From Pseudomonas sp. RIT-562 (GTDB lineage Bacteria > Pseudomonadota > Gammaproteobacteria > Pseudomonadales > Pseudomonadaceae): a DNA stretch of 64,000 bases. Position numbers and translations under genes: made by a program. The stretch is from positions 496,001 to 560,000 of the forward strand of contig NZ_JAPJIV010000001.1 in NCBI RefSeq assembly GCF_026241895.1, written 5' to 3'. Shown piece after piece: positions 37,137-46,549 of the stretch; position 1 is the stretch's first letter; each line of letters starts with the position of its first letter. A model generated the notes under the pieces. It was not told the origin of the DNA. It saw only the letters and a program-made list of their open reading frames with translations, and searched no databases.

Positions 37137-37451
37137 ATGAGTATTCAAACCAAAAACTGGACCGCGCAAATCAACCGCATGCCAGGTGATAGCTTTTTTC
37201 GTACTTCCGGTATCGTAACCGTTGCTCACCCAGGCGTTACGCCCAAGCTTGTGATGACGCAGGTGCAAGACGCTTCCCACCACTTGCGACTGGAGTTGAT
37301 TCTTGAAAACTCCAATGAAAACACACTGCAAGTATTAACTGAAAAAGCCGTCGAGTATAAAACACTGGGCAACTCTGATGTGACCGGTGTGAGCATTTAT
37401 TATAAAAACGAAAGAATTAGCCACATAACAAACATTACGATTACCCACTAA
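37137..37451 (+). CDS. Small AT-rich hypothetical protein, 104 aa
   Basis: 104 residues, predicted mostly beta strand (alternating hydrophobic pattern; FFRTSGIVTVAHPGVTPKLV, HLRLELILENSN, TGVSIYYKN, ITNITITH). No signal peptide, no cysteine, no family I can name with confidence. It has a clean ACAGGAG ribosome site 7-8 bases before ATG 37137. The coding and upstream DNA are clearly richer in A/T than neighbours, suggesting acquisition from outside. It may be a small secreted or lectin-like beta protein; that is inference. Confidence 0.72.
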   Translation: MSIQTKNWTAQINRMPGDSFFRTSGIVTVAHPGVTPKLVMTQVQDASHHLRLELILENSNENTLQVLTEKAVEYKTLGNSDVTGVSIYYKNERISHITNITITH

Positions 37452-37463
37452 CGTCAATAGCAC

Positions 37464-37492
37464 CTTCCCGTCATTGTTAACGGCGGGAAGGC
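37464..37492. repeat. Hairpin between convergent genes
   Basis: CCTTCCCG (37464-37471) and CGGGAAGG (37485-37492) form an 8-bp stem with a 13-base loop. No T run on either strand, so at best a weak bidirectional terminator between the small orphan gene and the GGDEF/EAL gene. Confidence 0.6.
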
Positions 37493-37506
37493 GCTATGGT
37501 GCAGAT

Positions 37507-40374
37507 TCAGTCGCTGCATTGCGCCCGGAGCAGGTCTGCCAGCCCATCGGCCTCAATTGGCCGGCTTACCAGGTATCCCTGCACCTCATCACACCGCTCA
37601 GCCTTCAAAAACTCCAGCTGCTCTGGCCGCTCGACTCCTTCGGCCACCACTTTCAACGACAAACCATGTGCCATGGCGATGATCGCGCGGGTGATTGCCG
37701 CATCCATCTGCCCCTCCCCCAGGCCGCGTATAAACGCCTGGTCGATTTTCACGTAATCCACCGGGATGCGCTTGAGGTAGCTGAGGGACGAATAGCCGGT
37801 TCCGAAGTCGTCGATCGCCAGTTTCACTCCCAGATCACGTAGCTGCTGGAACGTCGAAATGATGTGCTCGACGCTGTCCAGCAACTGACTTTCGGTCAGT
37901 TCAAGTTCAAGGTACTGAGGCGCCAGACCGGTTTCTTCCAGCACCTGCCGTACCAGGCTGACCAACTTGCCCTGACGCAGCTGATGCACCGATAGATTCA
38001 CCGACACGCGGATCGGCTCGAGCCCCTGACGTTGCCACTCGCACGCTTGCCAGCAGGCTTGGCGCAAGACGAACTCGCCTATCGGACCGATCAACCCGGT
38101 TTCCTCGGCCAGCCCAATGAACTCCGCAGGCGACACCCTCCCCCTGTCGGGATGGTCCCAGCGCACCAACGCCTCTGCAGCATTCAGGCGACCCGTCGCG
38201 AGGCAGAGCTTCGGCTGGTAGAACACCTGCAGCTGCTTCTCATCGACCGCTTTGCGCAGCTGGTTTTCCAGCTGCAAACGCTCCAGGGTGCTGGCCTGGA
38301 GACTCTCGGTGTAAAACTGGAAGTTATTGCCGCCCAGGTGTTTGGCGTGCTGCATGGCCATGTTCGACTGGCTGACCAGCGCGGAGATTTCCCGCGCATT
38401 GTCCGGCAGCATGCTGATACCCATGGACGCGTTGACTACCAGTTCATGCCCGTCGATGTTCAGCGGCAGACGCAACTTGGCCGACAACCGGGTTGCCACG
38501 CGCACCAGGCTGGAGAGATTGGCGTAACTGTCGAATAGCACGGCAAATTCGTCGCCGGACAAACGTGCAATGGTGTCTGCCTCGGGCAATGCACTTACCA
38601 GCCGGCGGGCCATTTTCTGCAATAACTCATCGGCAATGTCGTGGCCCAGGCTGTCGTTGAGCAACTTGAACCGGTCCAGATTGATGTGCAGCAACGCCAG
38701 GCTCCGCCCGCCCTGACGCACCCGCTGATGCGCCTCACGCAGGCGTTCGCGAAATAGCGAGCGGTTGGCCAGGCCAGTCAGCTCGTCGTAGTGGGTAAGG
38801 AAACGCATGCGCTCTTCGGATTCGCGCCTTGCCGAAAGATCAGCGAAGAAGCCCACGATATGACTCACATTTCCCCGGTTATCGCGCACTGCACTCAATT
38901 GCAGCCACTGCGGATACAGCTCGCCGTTTTTACGGGTCTCCACCAGTTCGCCCTGCCAGCTGCCATGCTGTTCGAGTCCCTGCCGGATGGCGTTGTAGTG
39001 CCGGCGGGCGTCACGACTGCACGGCAAGTCGACCACGCTGAGGCCGAGCATGTCACCGATTTCATAGCCGGTCACACGGCAGAAAGCCTGATTGGCTGCG
39101 ATCAGGGCGTAGTTTGGATCGAAAATCACAATGCCTTCGCTGGCGGCTTCGAAAACCGTCGCCGCCAGTTGCTGTTGTGCTTCCAGGTGCTTGCTGACGC
39201 TGATATTGCGGCGAGTCCCGACCATGCGCACCACCCGGCCATTCTCGCCGCGCTCCACCGCCCGCCCGCGATCTTCGATCCAAACCCAGTGACCGTCGCC
39301 GTGACGCACGCGGTATTCAATCTGATAATCATCACTGCGACCCTTCAGATGCTCAACCAGCGCGCGCTTGAGCGCCGGCAGGTCATCGGGGTGCAATCGT
39401 GGCTTGAGATGTCCGAGCATCGCCGTCACGAACTCCGGCTCCAGGCCGAATAACTCCTGAAGCTGAGTGTGGTGGACTTCGTCGGTCTGCAGGTTCCAGT
39501 CCCACAACCCAAGCTCGCTGGCTTTTAATGCCAACGCCAGGCGCGCTTCGCTTTTACTGAGGGCCTGGTTGGCCAGGTCGAGCTCAATGCTGCGCCGGGC
39601 AACACGGTCTTCCAGCCCGGCCTGGATTTGCCGCAGTTCAGCTTCGGCACAGCTACGCTGCTCGACCTCCCTGGCCAGGGTCTGATTAAGTTGATCGCTA
39701 ATGCTTTGAGCCTGCTGCAGGTGCTCGATAAGTGCCTGATTCTGGAATCGGCGCAGCAGGCCTCGATCAATCAACCGGTTGACCTGCCAGGCGACCACGC
39801 TCAACGCCCCCAGCAAAATCAGGCCGAACCAGCCCCAGCCTTGGCCTTGCTCATCACCGCCCCAGAACAGATAGGCGATCGCGGGCAACAGACAGGGCAA
39901 GGTAAAGGAGAGAAACGCCGGCAGGCTTACGGCATAGGCCACGCTCGCCGACAACGCGGCGGCGCCGATCAGGCCGAATACCCAGGCTTGCTGGATGAAA
40001 GTGTCCGCCGGGACCAACGCAATGCCGGCACCTGCCAGGGTCAAGCCGGTCAGGCCCGACCCGAGCATGAACATGCGGCGCCAGACCGGATGCGCCTGGC
40101 GATTGGGAATCGCCGAATCGAACGCCGCGACCTGGATAACCCGCAGCGCCACCAGCGAGAGCAACCACACCAGCCAGACGCTGACCAGGAAGTAACGCTG
40201 TGGACTCCAGAGCAGGCCGGCGCAGACCAGGCCATTGATCAGCATGAACAAGGTAGGCAGCAGCGAACCTTGATAAAGCAGACGCGTGCGCTCCACCGCC
40301 ATTTCCATGGCGTACTGTCTGCGGATAACCCGCGGCTCCACCGAGGGGCCCGACAGGTCGATGCTGAGGGTCAT
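37507..40374 (-). CDS. Membrane PAS-PAS-GGDEF-EAL cyclic-di-GMP enzyme
   Basis: 955 residues from ATG 40374. Order: N-terminal membrane-sensor region with about six helices (about 40-200), coiled coil (about 205-275), two PAS/PAC modules (about 278-400 and 405-520), GGDEF (about 526-690) and EAL (about 703-945). The GGDEF signature reads RLSGDEFAVLF (SGDEF, near 605). The EAL motif AAEALVRWDHP (near 732) with later DDFGTGYSSL and KIDQAFI is intact. So phosphodiesterase activity is well supported and cyclase activity possible but uncertain. Convergent with the small orphan; divergent from uvrD, as in P. aeruginosa (PA5442-PA5443). Signal unknown. Confidence 0.92.
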   Translation of the reverse strand: MTLSIDLSGPSVEPRVIRRQYAMEMAVERTRLLYQGSLLPTLFMLINGLVCAGLLWSPQRYFLVSVWLVWLLSLVALRVIQVAAFDSAIPNRQAHPVWRRMFMLGSGLTGLTLAGAGIALVPADTFIQQAWVFGLIGAAALSASVAYAVSLPAFLSFTLPCLLPAIAYLFWGGDEQGQGWGWFGLILLGALSVVAWQVNRLIDRGLLRRFQNQALIEHLQQAQSISDQLNQTLAREVEQRSCAEAELRQIQAGLEDRVARRSIELDLANQALSKSEARLALALKASELGLWDWNLQTDEVHHTQLQELFGLEPEFVTAMLGHLKPRLHPDDLPALKRALVEHLKGRSDDYQIEYRVRHGDGHWVWIEDRGRAVERGENGRVVRMVGTRRNISVSKHLEAQQQLAATVFEAASEGIVIFDPNYALIAANQAFCRVTGYEIGDMLGLSVVDLPCSRDARRHYNAIRQGLEQHGSWQGELVETRKNGELYPQWLQLSAVRDNRGNVSHIVGFFADLSARRESEERMRFLTHYDELTGLANRSLFRERLREAHQRVRQGGRSLALLHINLDRFKLLNDSLGHDIADELLQKMARRLVSALPEADTIARLSGDEFAVLFDSYANLSSLVRVATRLSAKLRLPLNIDGHELVVNASMGISMLPDNAREISALVSQSNMAMQHAKHLGGNNFQFYTESLQASTLERLQLENQLRKAVDEKQLQVFYQPKLCLATGRLNAAEALVRWDHPDRGRVSPAEFIGLAEETGLIGPIGEFVLRQACWQACEWQRQGLEPIRVSVNLSVHQLRQGKLVSLVRQVLEETGLAPQYLELELTESQLLDSVEHIISTFQQLRDLGVKLAIDDFGTGYSSLSYLKRIPVDYVKIDQAFIRGLGEGQMDAAITRAIIAMAHGLSLKVVAEGVERPEQLEFLKAERCDEVQGYLVSRPIEADGLADLLRAQCSD

Positions 40375-40597
40375 AGGCAATATTCTTGTTCTTATAATGG
40401 TGAGCTTGAGCCCGAATCGTCGACGGAGCATACACAAGCAAGTGCCGGGACCAAACCGTCGCAAACTATAAAAAAGATGAAATTTGCACTTGTCGCCGCC
40501 CTCGAAAAAGCCGCGAAGCACGGCCCGCCACCGCCTGCAGGCAGTGACTGACCGGTCGTCATCCGTGCGTCTTTCATCGGCTAATGCAAAGCTCGGT

Positions 40598-40626
40598 TTG
40601 CCCGGTGTGACGGCGCACCCTAGAAT
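40598..40626 (+). promoter_or_regulatory. Sigma-70 promoter abutting uvrD
   Basis: TTGCCC (40598-40603), 17-bp spacer, TAGAAT (40621-40626). Transcription would begin at or within one or two bases of the uvrD ATG at 40633, making the mRNA leaderless or nearly so. No LexA-type CTG-N10-CAG site is evident here. Confidence 0.65.
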
Positions 40627-40632
40627 GCCCCG

Positions 40633-42816
40633 ATGCGCGATGATCTCTCCCTTCTGCTGAACTCCCTCAACGATGCCCAACGCCAGGCCGTAGCTGCCTC
40701 CGTGGGTCGTCAGTTGGTCCTGGCCGGTGCTGGTTCCGGTAAAACCCGAGTGCTGGTGCACCGTATCGCCTGGTTGATCCAGGTCGAGAACGCCTCACCC
40801 CACTCGATCCTGTCGGTGACCTTTACCAACAAGGCCGCTGCCGAGATGCGTCATCGCATCGAGCAGCTGATGGGTATCAACCCGGCCGGCATGTGGGTAG
40901 GCACCTTCCACGGCCTGGCGCACCGCTTGCTGCGGGCGCATTGGCAGGAAGCCGGCCTGAGCCAGACCTTCCAGATTCTCGACAGCGACGACCAGCAGCG
41001 GCTGGTCAAGCGGGTAATCCGCGAGCTGGGACTGGACGAACAACGCTGGCCCGCACGCCAAGCCCAATGGTTCATCAATGGGCAGAAAGACGAAGGCCTG
41101 CGCCCACAGCACATCCAGGCCAGTGGCGACTTGTTTCTGGCAACCATGCGCAGCATTTACGAAGCCTACGAGGCCGCATGCCTGCGCGCAGGTGTCATTG
41201 ATTTTTCCGAATTGCTGCTGCGCGCCCTCGACCTGTGGCGTGATCACCCGGGCCTGCTGGCGCATTACCAGAAGCGCTTCCGGCATATTCTGGTGGATGA
41301 GTTCCAGGACACCAACGCCGTGCAGTACGCCTGGTTGCGCCTGCTGGGCAAGGGCGGCGACAGCCTGATGGTAGTGGGCGACGACGACCAGTCGATTTAT
41401 GGCTGGCGCGGCGCGAAAATCGAGAACATCCATCAGTATTCCTCCGACTTCCCGGACTCGCAGACCATCCGCCTGGAGCAGAATTACCGCTCCACCGCCG
41501 GTATCCTCAAGGCAGCCAACGCCCTGATCGCCAACAACACCGGGCGGCTTGGCAAAGAGTTGTGGACCGACGGCGGCGACGGCGAGGCGATCAACCTCTA
41601 CGCAGCGTTCAACGAACACGATGAAGCGCGCTATGTGGTCGAAACCATCGAAAGTGCGCTGAAAACCGGCCTTGCCCGCAGCGATATCGCCATTCTGTAC
41701 CGCTCCAACGCCCAGTCCCGGGTTTTGGAAGAAGCTTTGCTGCGCGAGCGCATCCCGTATCGCATCTACGGCGGCCAACGCTTCTTCGAGCGGGCGGAAA
41801 TCAAGAACGCCATGGCCTACCTGCGGTTGCTGGAAGGTCGTGGCAACGACGCGGCCCTGGAACGGGTGATTAACGTGCCAGCCCGTGGCATTGGCGAGAA
41901 AACCGTCGAAGCGATCCGCGAGCACGCCCGCCACAGCGACGTGTCGATGTGGGAAGCCATGCGCCTGCTGGTCGCCAACAAGGGCCTTACCGGCCGTGCT
42001 GCTGGCGCCCTGGGGGGCTTTATCGAGCTGATCGAGAACCTCGCCGCCAAGTGCATGGAAATGCCGCTACACCTGATGACGCAGACGGTTATCGAGCAGT
42101 CCGGGCTGATTGCCTATCACGAAGCGGAAAAAGGCGAAAAGGGCCAGGCGCGGGTAGAAAACCTTGAGGAACTGGTCAGCGCTGCGCGCAACTTCGAGAA
42201 TACCGAGGAAGACGAGGACCTGACGCCGCTGGCGGCATTCCTCGGTCACGCTTCGCTGGAGGCCGGGGACACCCAGGCCGACGAGCACGAAGACAGTATT
42301 CAGCTGATGACCTTGCACAGCGCCAAGGGTCTGGAATTCCCTTACGTATTTCTGGTGGGCATGGAAGAAGGCCTGTTTCCGCACAAGATGAGCCTGGAAG
42401 AACCGGGTCGCCTTGAAGAGGAACGGCGCCTGGCCTACGTCGGCATCACCCGTGCCATGCAGAACCTGGTGATGACCTACGCCGAAACCCGTCGCCTGTA
42501 CGGCAGCGAGACCTACAACAAGGTGTCGCGTTTCGTACGTGAGGTGCCGAAAGGCCTGATTCAGGAAGTGCGCTTGTCGAACAGTGTCAGCCGGCCATTC
42601 GGCGGCAACCAGTCGATGAGTGGCAGCAACCTGTTCAGCGGCAGCGAAATTCCGGAAACCGGCTTCAGCCTGGGTCAGACAGTACGTCACTCGATCTTTG
42701 GTGACGGGGTGATCCTCAACTTCGAAGGCGCCGGCGCCCAGGCCCGGGTGCAGGTGAACTTCAGCGAAGGCAGCAAGTGGCTGATGCTCGGCTACGCCAA
42801 ACTGGAAGCTATCTAA
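40633..42816 (+). CDS. uvrD: UvrD, DNA helicase II
   Basis: 727-residue SF1A 3'-5' helicase for nucleotide excision and mismatch repair. Motif I LAGAGSGKTRVLVHR (about 31-45), motif II LVDEFQDTNAVQY (near 220), motif III GDDDQSIYGWRGA, motif IV region RLEQNYRSTAGILKAAN, motif V MTLHSAKGLEFPYVFLVGMEEGLFPH and motif VI EERRLAYVGITRAM. The C-terminal Tudor-like tail (FGDGVILNFEGAGAQARVQVNF) that contacts RNA polymerase is present. The start at ATG 40633 has no Shine-Dalgarno, but the promoter position explains this. A REP pair follows the stop. Confidence 0.97.
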   Translation: MRDDLSLLLNSLNDAQRQAVAASVGRQLVLAGAGSGKTRVLVHRIAWLIQVENASPHSILSVTFTNKAAAEMRHRIEQLMGINPAGMWVGTFHGLAHRLLRAHWQEAGLSQTFQILDSDDQQRLVKRVIRELGLDEQRWPARQAQWFINGQKDEGLRPQHIQASGDLFLATMRSIYEAYEAACLRAGVIDFSELLLRALDLWRDHPGLLAHYQKRFRHILVDEFQDTNAVQYAWLRLLGKGGDSLMVVGDDDQSIYGWRGAKIENIHQYSSDFPDSQTIRLEQNYRSTAGILKAANALIANNTGRLGKELWTDGGDGEAINLYAAFNEHDEARYVVETIESALKTGLARSDIAILYRSNAQSRVLEEALLRERIPYRIYGGQRFFERAEIKNAMAYLRLLEGRGNDAALERVINVPARGIGEKTVEAIREHARHSDVSMWEAMRLLVANKGLTGRAAGALGGFIELIENLAAKCMEMPLHLMTQTVIEQSGLIAYHEAEKGEKGQARVENLEELVSAARNFENTEEDEDLTPLAAFLGHASLEAGDTQADEHEDSIQLMTLHSAKGLEFPYVFLVGMEEGLFPHKMSLEEPGRLEEERRLAYVGITRAMQNLVMTYAETRRLYGSETYNKVSRFVREVPKGLIQEVRLSNSVSRPFGGNQSMSGSNLFSGSEIPETGFSLGQTVRHSIFGDGVILNFEGAGAQARVQVNFSEGSKWLMLGYAKLEAI

Positions 42817-42837
42817 AGCCCCGCCGGATGGCTTTTC

Positions 42838-42927
42838 TGTAGGAGTGAGCCTGCTCGCGATAGCGGTCTGTCCGTCAACGAATACGTTGACTGACACGCC
42901 CTCATCGCGAGCAGGCTCACTCCTACA
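42838..42927. repeat. REP inverted pair
   Basis: TGTAGGAGTGAGCCTGCTCG (42838...) and its mirrored copy ending at 42927, about 25-bp arms around a loop containing a second small dyad (GTCAACG/CGTTGAC). After uvrD. Confidence 0.9.
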
Positions 42928-43107
42928 CAGCTCCATTTCTTTCTGAACCTATCGACTTTTCCTACAGCCGAAAGTACATGTCCTTACTGCCTCGACGAAG
43001 CTGAACGGAACCTGTCAGGCAAAAGCCCGAAACACTCTGCCGCTAGCCAGTAACACTTCAGCTGTGCAACATGGCGCGCGTGCCTTCCACAAATGGGAAT
43101 TCCCTTT

Positions 43108-43980
43108 ATGAAACGTTTTCTTAGCATCGCCATGGCGTTGTGCATCGGCCTGACGATGAGCCTCGACGCCAACGCCAAGCGCTTTGGTGGCGGCAAGAGC
43201 TCCGGCGCTGCGCCGACTCACCAGACCAGCCAAATGGCTCCTTCTTCTGCTGCCGGTGGCGCTGCTGCCACTGCTGGCGCGGCCGGTGCCGCTGGCGCCG
43301 CTGCCAAAGCCGGCGGTGCGTCGCGCTGGCTCGGCCCTCTGGCCGGTATCGCGGCCGGTGGCCTGCTGGCCTCCATGTTCATGGGCGGCGGCTTCCAGGG
43401 CATGCAAATCTTCGACATCCTGATCATGGCGGTCATCGCCTTCCTGGTCTTCCGTTTCATTGCCGCTCGCCGTCGCAAGCAACAGGAGCACCTGGCTCCA
43501 GCCGGCGCGCCAATGCAGCGTGAAGTGTTCGAGCAGAAGCCTGCTGGCATGGGTTCGATCTTCGGCGGTGCAGCCGCACCCGTTGCCGCTCGTCCGGTAA
43601 TCAACGCGCCAGCCTGGTTCAATGAAAAGAATTTCATCGAAGCAGCGCGCAACCACTTCCAGTCGCTGCAGCAGCACTGGGACGCCAACGAAATGGACAA
43701 GATTGCCGAATTCGTTACCCCACAACTGCTGGAGTTCCTGAAGCGCGAACGTGCTGACCTGGGCGACGGCTTCCAGTCCACCTACATTGATAACCTCAAT
43801 GTTCAGTTGGACGGCGTGGATGATCGTGCGGACAAAACTATCGCTACCCTGACCTTCAGCGGTGTGTCGAAGACCTCGCGCTTCGACCAGGGCGAAGTGT
43901 TCAGCGAAAGCTGGAACATGGAACGTCCACAGGGCGAGAACCAGCCTTGGCTGGTAGCCGGTATCCGCCAGAACGGCTGA
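43108..43980 (+). CDS. Tim44-like domain protein, exported or membrane anchored
   Basis: 290 residues: signal-like N-terminus (MKRFLSIAMALCIGLTMSLDANA), a Gly/Ala-rich low-complexity stretch (about 40-75), two hydrophobic segments (about 76-98 and 101-120), then the Tim44/MRPL45-like C-terminal domain (about 160-288; FNEKNFIEAARNHFQSLQQHWDANEMDKIAEFVTPQLLEF). In mitochondria this fold binds membranes and import-motor partners; in bacteria the role is unclear. Start ATG 43108 with GGGA; ATG 43093 is possible but adds residues before the signal. Followed by a strong terminator. Confidence 0.88.
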   Translation: MKRFLSIAMALCIGLTMSLDANAKRFGGGKSSGAAPTHQTSQMAPSSAAGGAAATAGAAGAAGAAAKAGGASRWLGPLAGIAAGGLLASMFMGGGFQGMQIFDILIMAVIAFLVFRFIAARRRKQQEHLAPAGAPMQREVFEQKPAGMGSIFGGAAAPVAARPVINAPAWFNEKNFIEAARNHFQSLQQHWDANEMDKIAEFVTPQLLEFLKRERADLGDGFQSTYIDNLNVQLDGVDDRADKTIATLTFSGVSKTSRFDQGEVFSESWNMERPQGENQPWLVAGIRQNG

Positions 43981-44009
43981 TCACCTCCTGCGTTAAAAAT
44001 GCTGTAATA

Positions 44010-44036
44010 AAAACCCCAGCCTCGGCTGGGGTTTTT
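44010..44036. terminator. Bidirectional intrinsic terminator
   Basis: AAAACCCCAGCC-TC-GGCTGGGG followed by TTTTT, with an A run on the other flank; 30 bp after the Tim44-like stop. Confidence 0.92.
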
Positions 44037-44117
44037 CTATTTCGCGGTTGCATCTATAGCAAGCTACTGTATAAACCGCCCCAACCAAACCGCGCCAACA
44101 GCAAGAGGATCCCGGAC

Positions 44118-44525
44118 GTGGAAGAAATTATCGAACAACTGCGTGAAGCCAACGAACCGGTACCAGTCCCCTTGGAGCTGCCTGACGAAGACATGCTGGT
44201 GGAAATCGAAGAACAATTGTTCATCGACATCCCATTCGTCTTCCGGGAATTTTTGCTGACCGTCAGCGACGTGGTCTACGGCAGTCTGGAACCGGTGACG
44301 GTGACCGACCCGCAATCCCACACCTACCTGCCGGACGTAGCCGCCAACGCCTGGGACGCAGGCGTTGATCGCAGCCTGATTCCGATCTGCCAGGACGGTG
44401 ACGACTACTACTGCGTCGAAGAAGACGGCACCGTGGTGCTTTGGCAGGCCGACGAAGAGCTGATTGCCGAAGAGACCTGGGAATCGGTTTGGCACTGGGC
44501 GCGGGACGTCTGGCTAGAGAGCTGA
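44118..44525 (+). CDS. SMI1/KNR4 (SUKH) family protein
   Basis: 135 residues, strongly acidic. SUKH features: two opening helices around LRE/LPDEDMLVEIEEQL, then FIDIPFVFREFLLTVSDVVYGSLEPV (about 37-62), the late IPICQDGDDYYCVEEDGTVVLW block (about 88-110) and a closing ETWESVWHWARDVWL helix. The GTG at 44118 has an AGAGGA site 9 bases upstream; the frame extends upstream without one. SUKH proteins often neutralise polymorphic toxins, but no toxin gene is adjacent, and this lone form next to the Tim44-like gene is a conserved pseudomonad housekeeping-type arrangement. Function not established. Confidence 0.82.
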   Translation: MEEIIEQLREANEPVPVPLELPDEDMLVEIEEQLFIDIPFVFREFLLTVSDVVYGSLEPVTVTDPQSHTYLPDVAANAWDAGVDRSLIPICQDGDDYYCVEEDGTVVLWQADEELIAEETWESVWHWARDVWLES

Positions 44526-44583
44526 GCTAGCCCTGTAGCAGCTGGCGAAGCCTGCGTCGGGCCGCGAAGCGGCCCCCACGCCA

Positions 44584-46347
44584 TCAATGGCCTGACGATT
44601 CCTTGTGATTATCCAGGGTCTCGAGCAAGGCCACCTGCATCCGCGTGTGAACGCGTATGAACCAGCGCCACAACAGCGCCGCGACGGCGGCAGCCACAAC
44701 GACGATCAGCACCAGTAACTTGTTGGTGGGCAAAATACTCGCCGACAAGGCTGCCAGCAGCAGGAAAATCACCAGCAGTGAAAGAATGGGGATCACTTCA
44801 GCGATCACCCGACGCACCCGCTGCGTGTGGCGCCCCGCCATCTCCGGCTTGACGCCCATTTCCGCCAGCAGCATCGACAAGGCCTTGAGCTTGCGATAAG
44901 CGGCAATCAGGAATGGCAACGACAGGATCAACGCCCCACCCCAAATCAATGCCTTCTGCCAACTTGGGTCACTGATCCATTCCTGCAGATAGGCAGACAT
45001 ACGCTCGGCAAAAAAAGCGCCTGAGAAGAAAATCGCAATCACCAACGCCAGGTTGACTCCGACCTGCAGCAGAATTCGCCGGATCATTGAAGCCAGCAGT
45101 GCGCCCTCACCTTGAGGCTGAATGCTGCGCAGCCATTCGCCATACATGCCCAGCACTCGGCCCAGGCGCTGTGGCATCACTGCCGCCAATTTGATCGACA
45201 GGGGGTCCGCAGCGCGAATCAGATACGGGGTCAGCAGCGTGGTGATGACCGAGACGGCAACGGCCACCGGATACAAGAAATTGCTGGTCACCTGCAGCGT
45301 CATGCCCAGCGCTGCGATGATGAAGGAGAACTCGCCAATCTGCGAAAGCCCCATGCCCACTCGCAATGAAGTGCGTCCGTCATTGCCGGCGATAAACGCT
45401 CCCAACCCGCAGGACAGCATCTTGCCCAGCACCACCGCCACGGTGATTACCGCGATGGGCCAGGCATATTGCAGCAGGATCATTGGGTCGAGCATCAGGC
45501 CGATGGCGACAAAAAATATAGCGCTGAACAGATCCCGCACCGGTTCGATCAGGCGCTCGATCTTCAGCAGTTGGCGCGACTCCGCCATGATCGCGCCAAT
45601 CAGGAACGCCCCCAGCACCATGCTGTACTCGAGCTTGACCACCAGCAGGCAGAAGCCGAAACACAGCCCCAGCACGGTAATCAACAGCATCTCATTGCTT
45701 TCGAATTTGGCCACGTAAGCCAGCAGGCGTGGCACCAGTAAAATGCCGATAACCAGCGCGACAATCATGAACAGCGACAGCTTGCCGACCGTCGAGAAGA
45801 CTTCGCCGGAGCTCACCGTACCGCTCACCGCAATGCTCGATAGCAAGGCGATGATGCCGATGCCGAGGATGTCCTCGACGATCAACACGCCGAAGATCAA
45901 CTGCGCGAAGCGCTCGTTTTTCATCTTCAGGTCGTTGAGCGCCTTGACGATGATCGTGGTCGAGGAAATCGCCAGGATCGCGCCGAGGAATAGCGAATCC
46001 ATCGTGTTCCAGTCGAACCAGCGGCCGATTTCGTAGCCGATCCAGATCATCAGCACGATTTCCAGAAACGCCGCGATAAATGCCGTGGCGCCAACCTTGA
46101 ACAGCTTGCGCAGGCTGAACTCCAGGCCCAGGCAGAACATCAGGAAGATCACCCCGAGTTCGGCGAGGGTCTTGATGGTTTCTTCGTCGTGGATGAGCCC
46201 AAAGGGTGGGGTGTGCGGGCCGATGATAAAACCGGCAACAATGTAGCCCAGTACCACAGGTTGTTTCAGCCGATGAAACAACACAGTGACCACCCCGGCG
46301 ACCAACATGATGACTGCCAGATCCTGGATAAAACTGATCGCATGCAT
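44584..46347 (-). CDS. CPA2-family cation:proton antiporter (KefB/YbaL-like core)
   Basis: 587-residue inner-membrane monovalent cation/proton antiporter. The Na/H exchanger domain fills about 1-390, with GYIVAGFIIGP (about 33-43), LGVIFLMFCLGLEFS and FAQLIFGVLIVEDILGI carrying the conserved Glu-Asp of the ion site (near 153-165). SQIGEFSFIIAALGM is the later signature. The C-terminal part has three to four further membrane segments and a basic tail, without the TrkA-N NAD-binding domain of KefB/C, so glutathione-gated K+ efflux is not supported. Start ATG 46347 with an AAAGGAG site. Divergent from the thioesterase gene. Confidence 0.88.
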   Translation of the reverse strand: MHAISFIQDLAVIMLVAGVVTVLFHRLKQPVVLGYIVAGFIIGPHTPPFGLIHDEETIKTLAELGVIFLMFCLGLEFSLRKLFKVGATAFIAAFLEIVLMIWIGYEIGRWFDWNTMDSLFLGAILAISSTTIIVKALNDLKMKNERFAQLIFGVLIVEDILGIGIIALLSSIAVSGTVSSGEVFSTVGKLSLFMIVALVIGILLVPRLLAYVAKFESNEMLLITVLGLCFGFCLLVVKLEYSMVLGAFLIGAIMAESRQLLKIERLIEPVRDLFSAIFFVAIGLMLDPMILLQYAWPIAVITVAVVLGKMLSCGLGAFIAGNDGRTSLRVGMGLSQIGEFSFIIAALGMTLQVTSNFLYPVAVAVSVITTLLTPYLIRAADPLSIKLAAVMPQRLGRVLGMYGEWLRSIQPQGEGALLASMIRRILLQVGVNLALVIAIFFSGAFFAERMSAYLQEWISDPSWQKALIWGGALILSLPFLIAAYRKLKALSMLLAEMGVKPEMAGRHTQRVRRVIAEVIPILSLLVIFLLLAALSASILPTNKLLVLIVVVAAAVAALLWRWFIRVHTRMQVALLETLDNHKESSGH

Positions 46348-46549
46348 GGTGTGGGGCTCCTTTGGGTGGACTTTTGGAGCGTAACACCGCGACTTCCGCC
46401 AGAAAGGCGGTGCAATATATGGAAACAGATCGGTCTGGGCGTGACGGCAGCCACCCGCCCGGCGTCCCGATAACTGTAAGTTTGAAAAAGCTGACAAGGC
46501 ACCCGCAGAGGTGCGCCCCCAATTACCTGTCTTGAACCGTGAGCACCCT

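Noticed and set aside
44118..44525. SUKH protein as the immunity gene of a polymorphic toxin
   Set aside because: No toxin gene lies nearby; the neighbours are a Tim44-like protein and an antiporter, and the giant DUF6543 genes are over 16 kb away.
44531..44575. REP-like sequence CTGTAGCAGCTGGCGAAGCC after the SUKH gene
   Set aside because: It shares only part of the palindrome core and forms no inverted pair, so it is at most a decayed copy.
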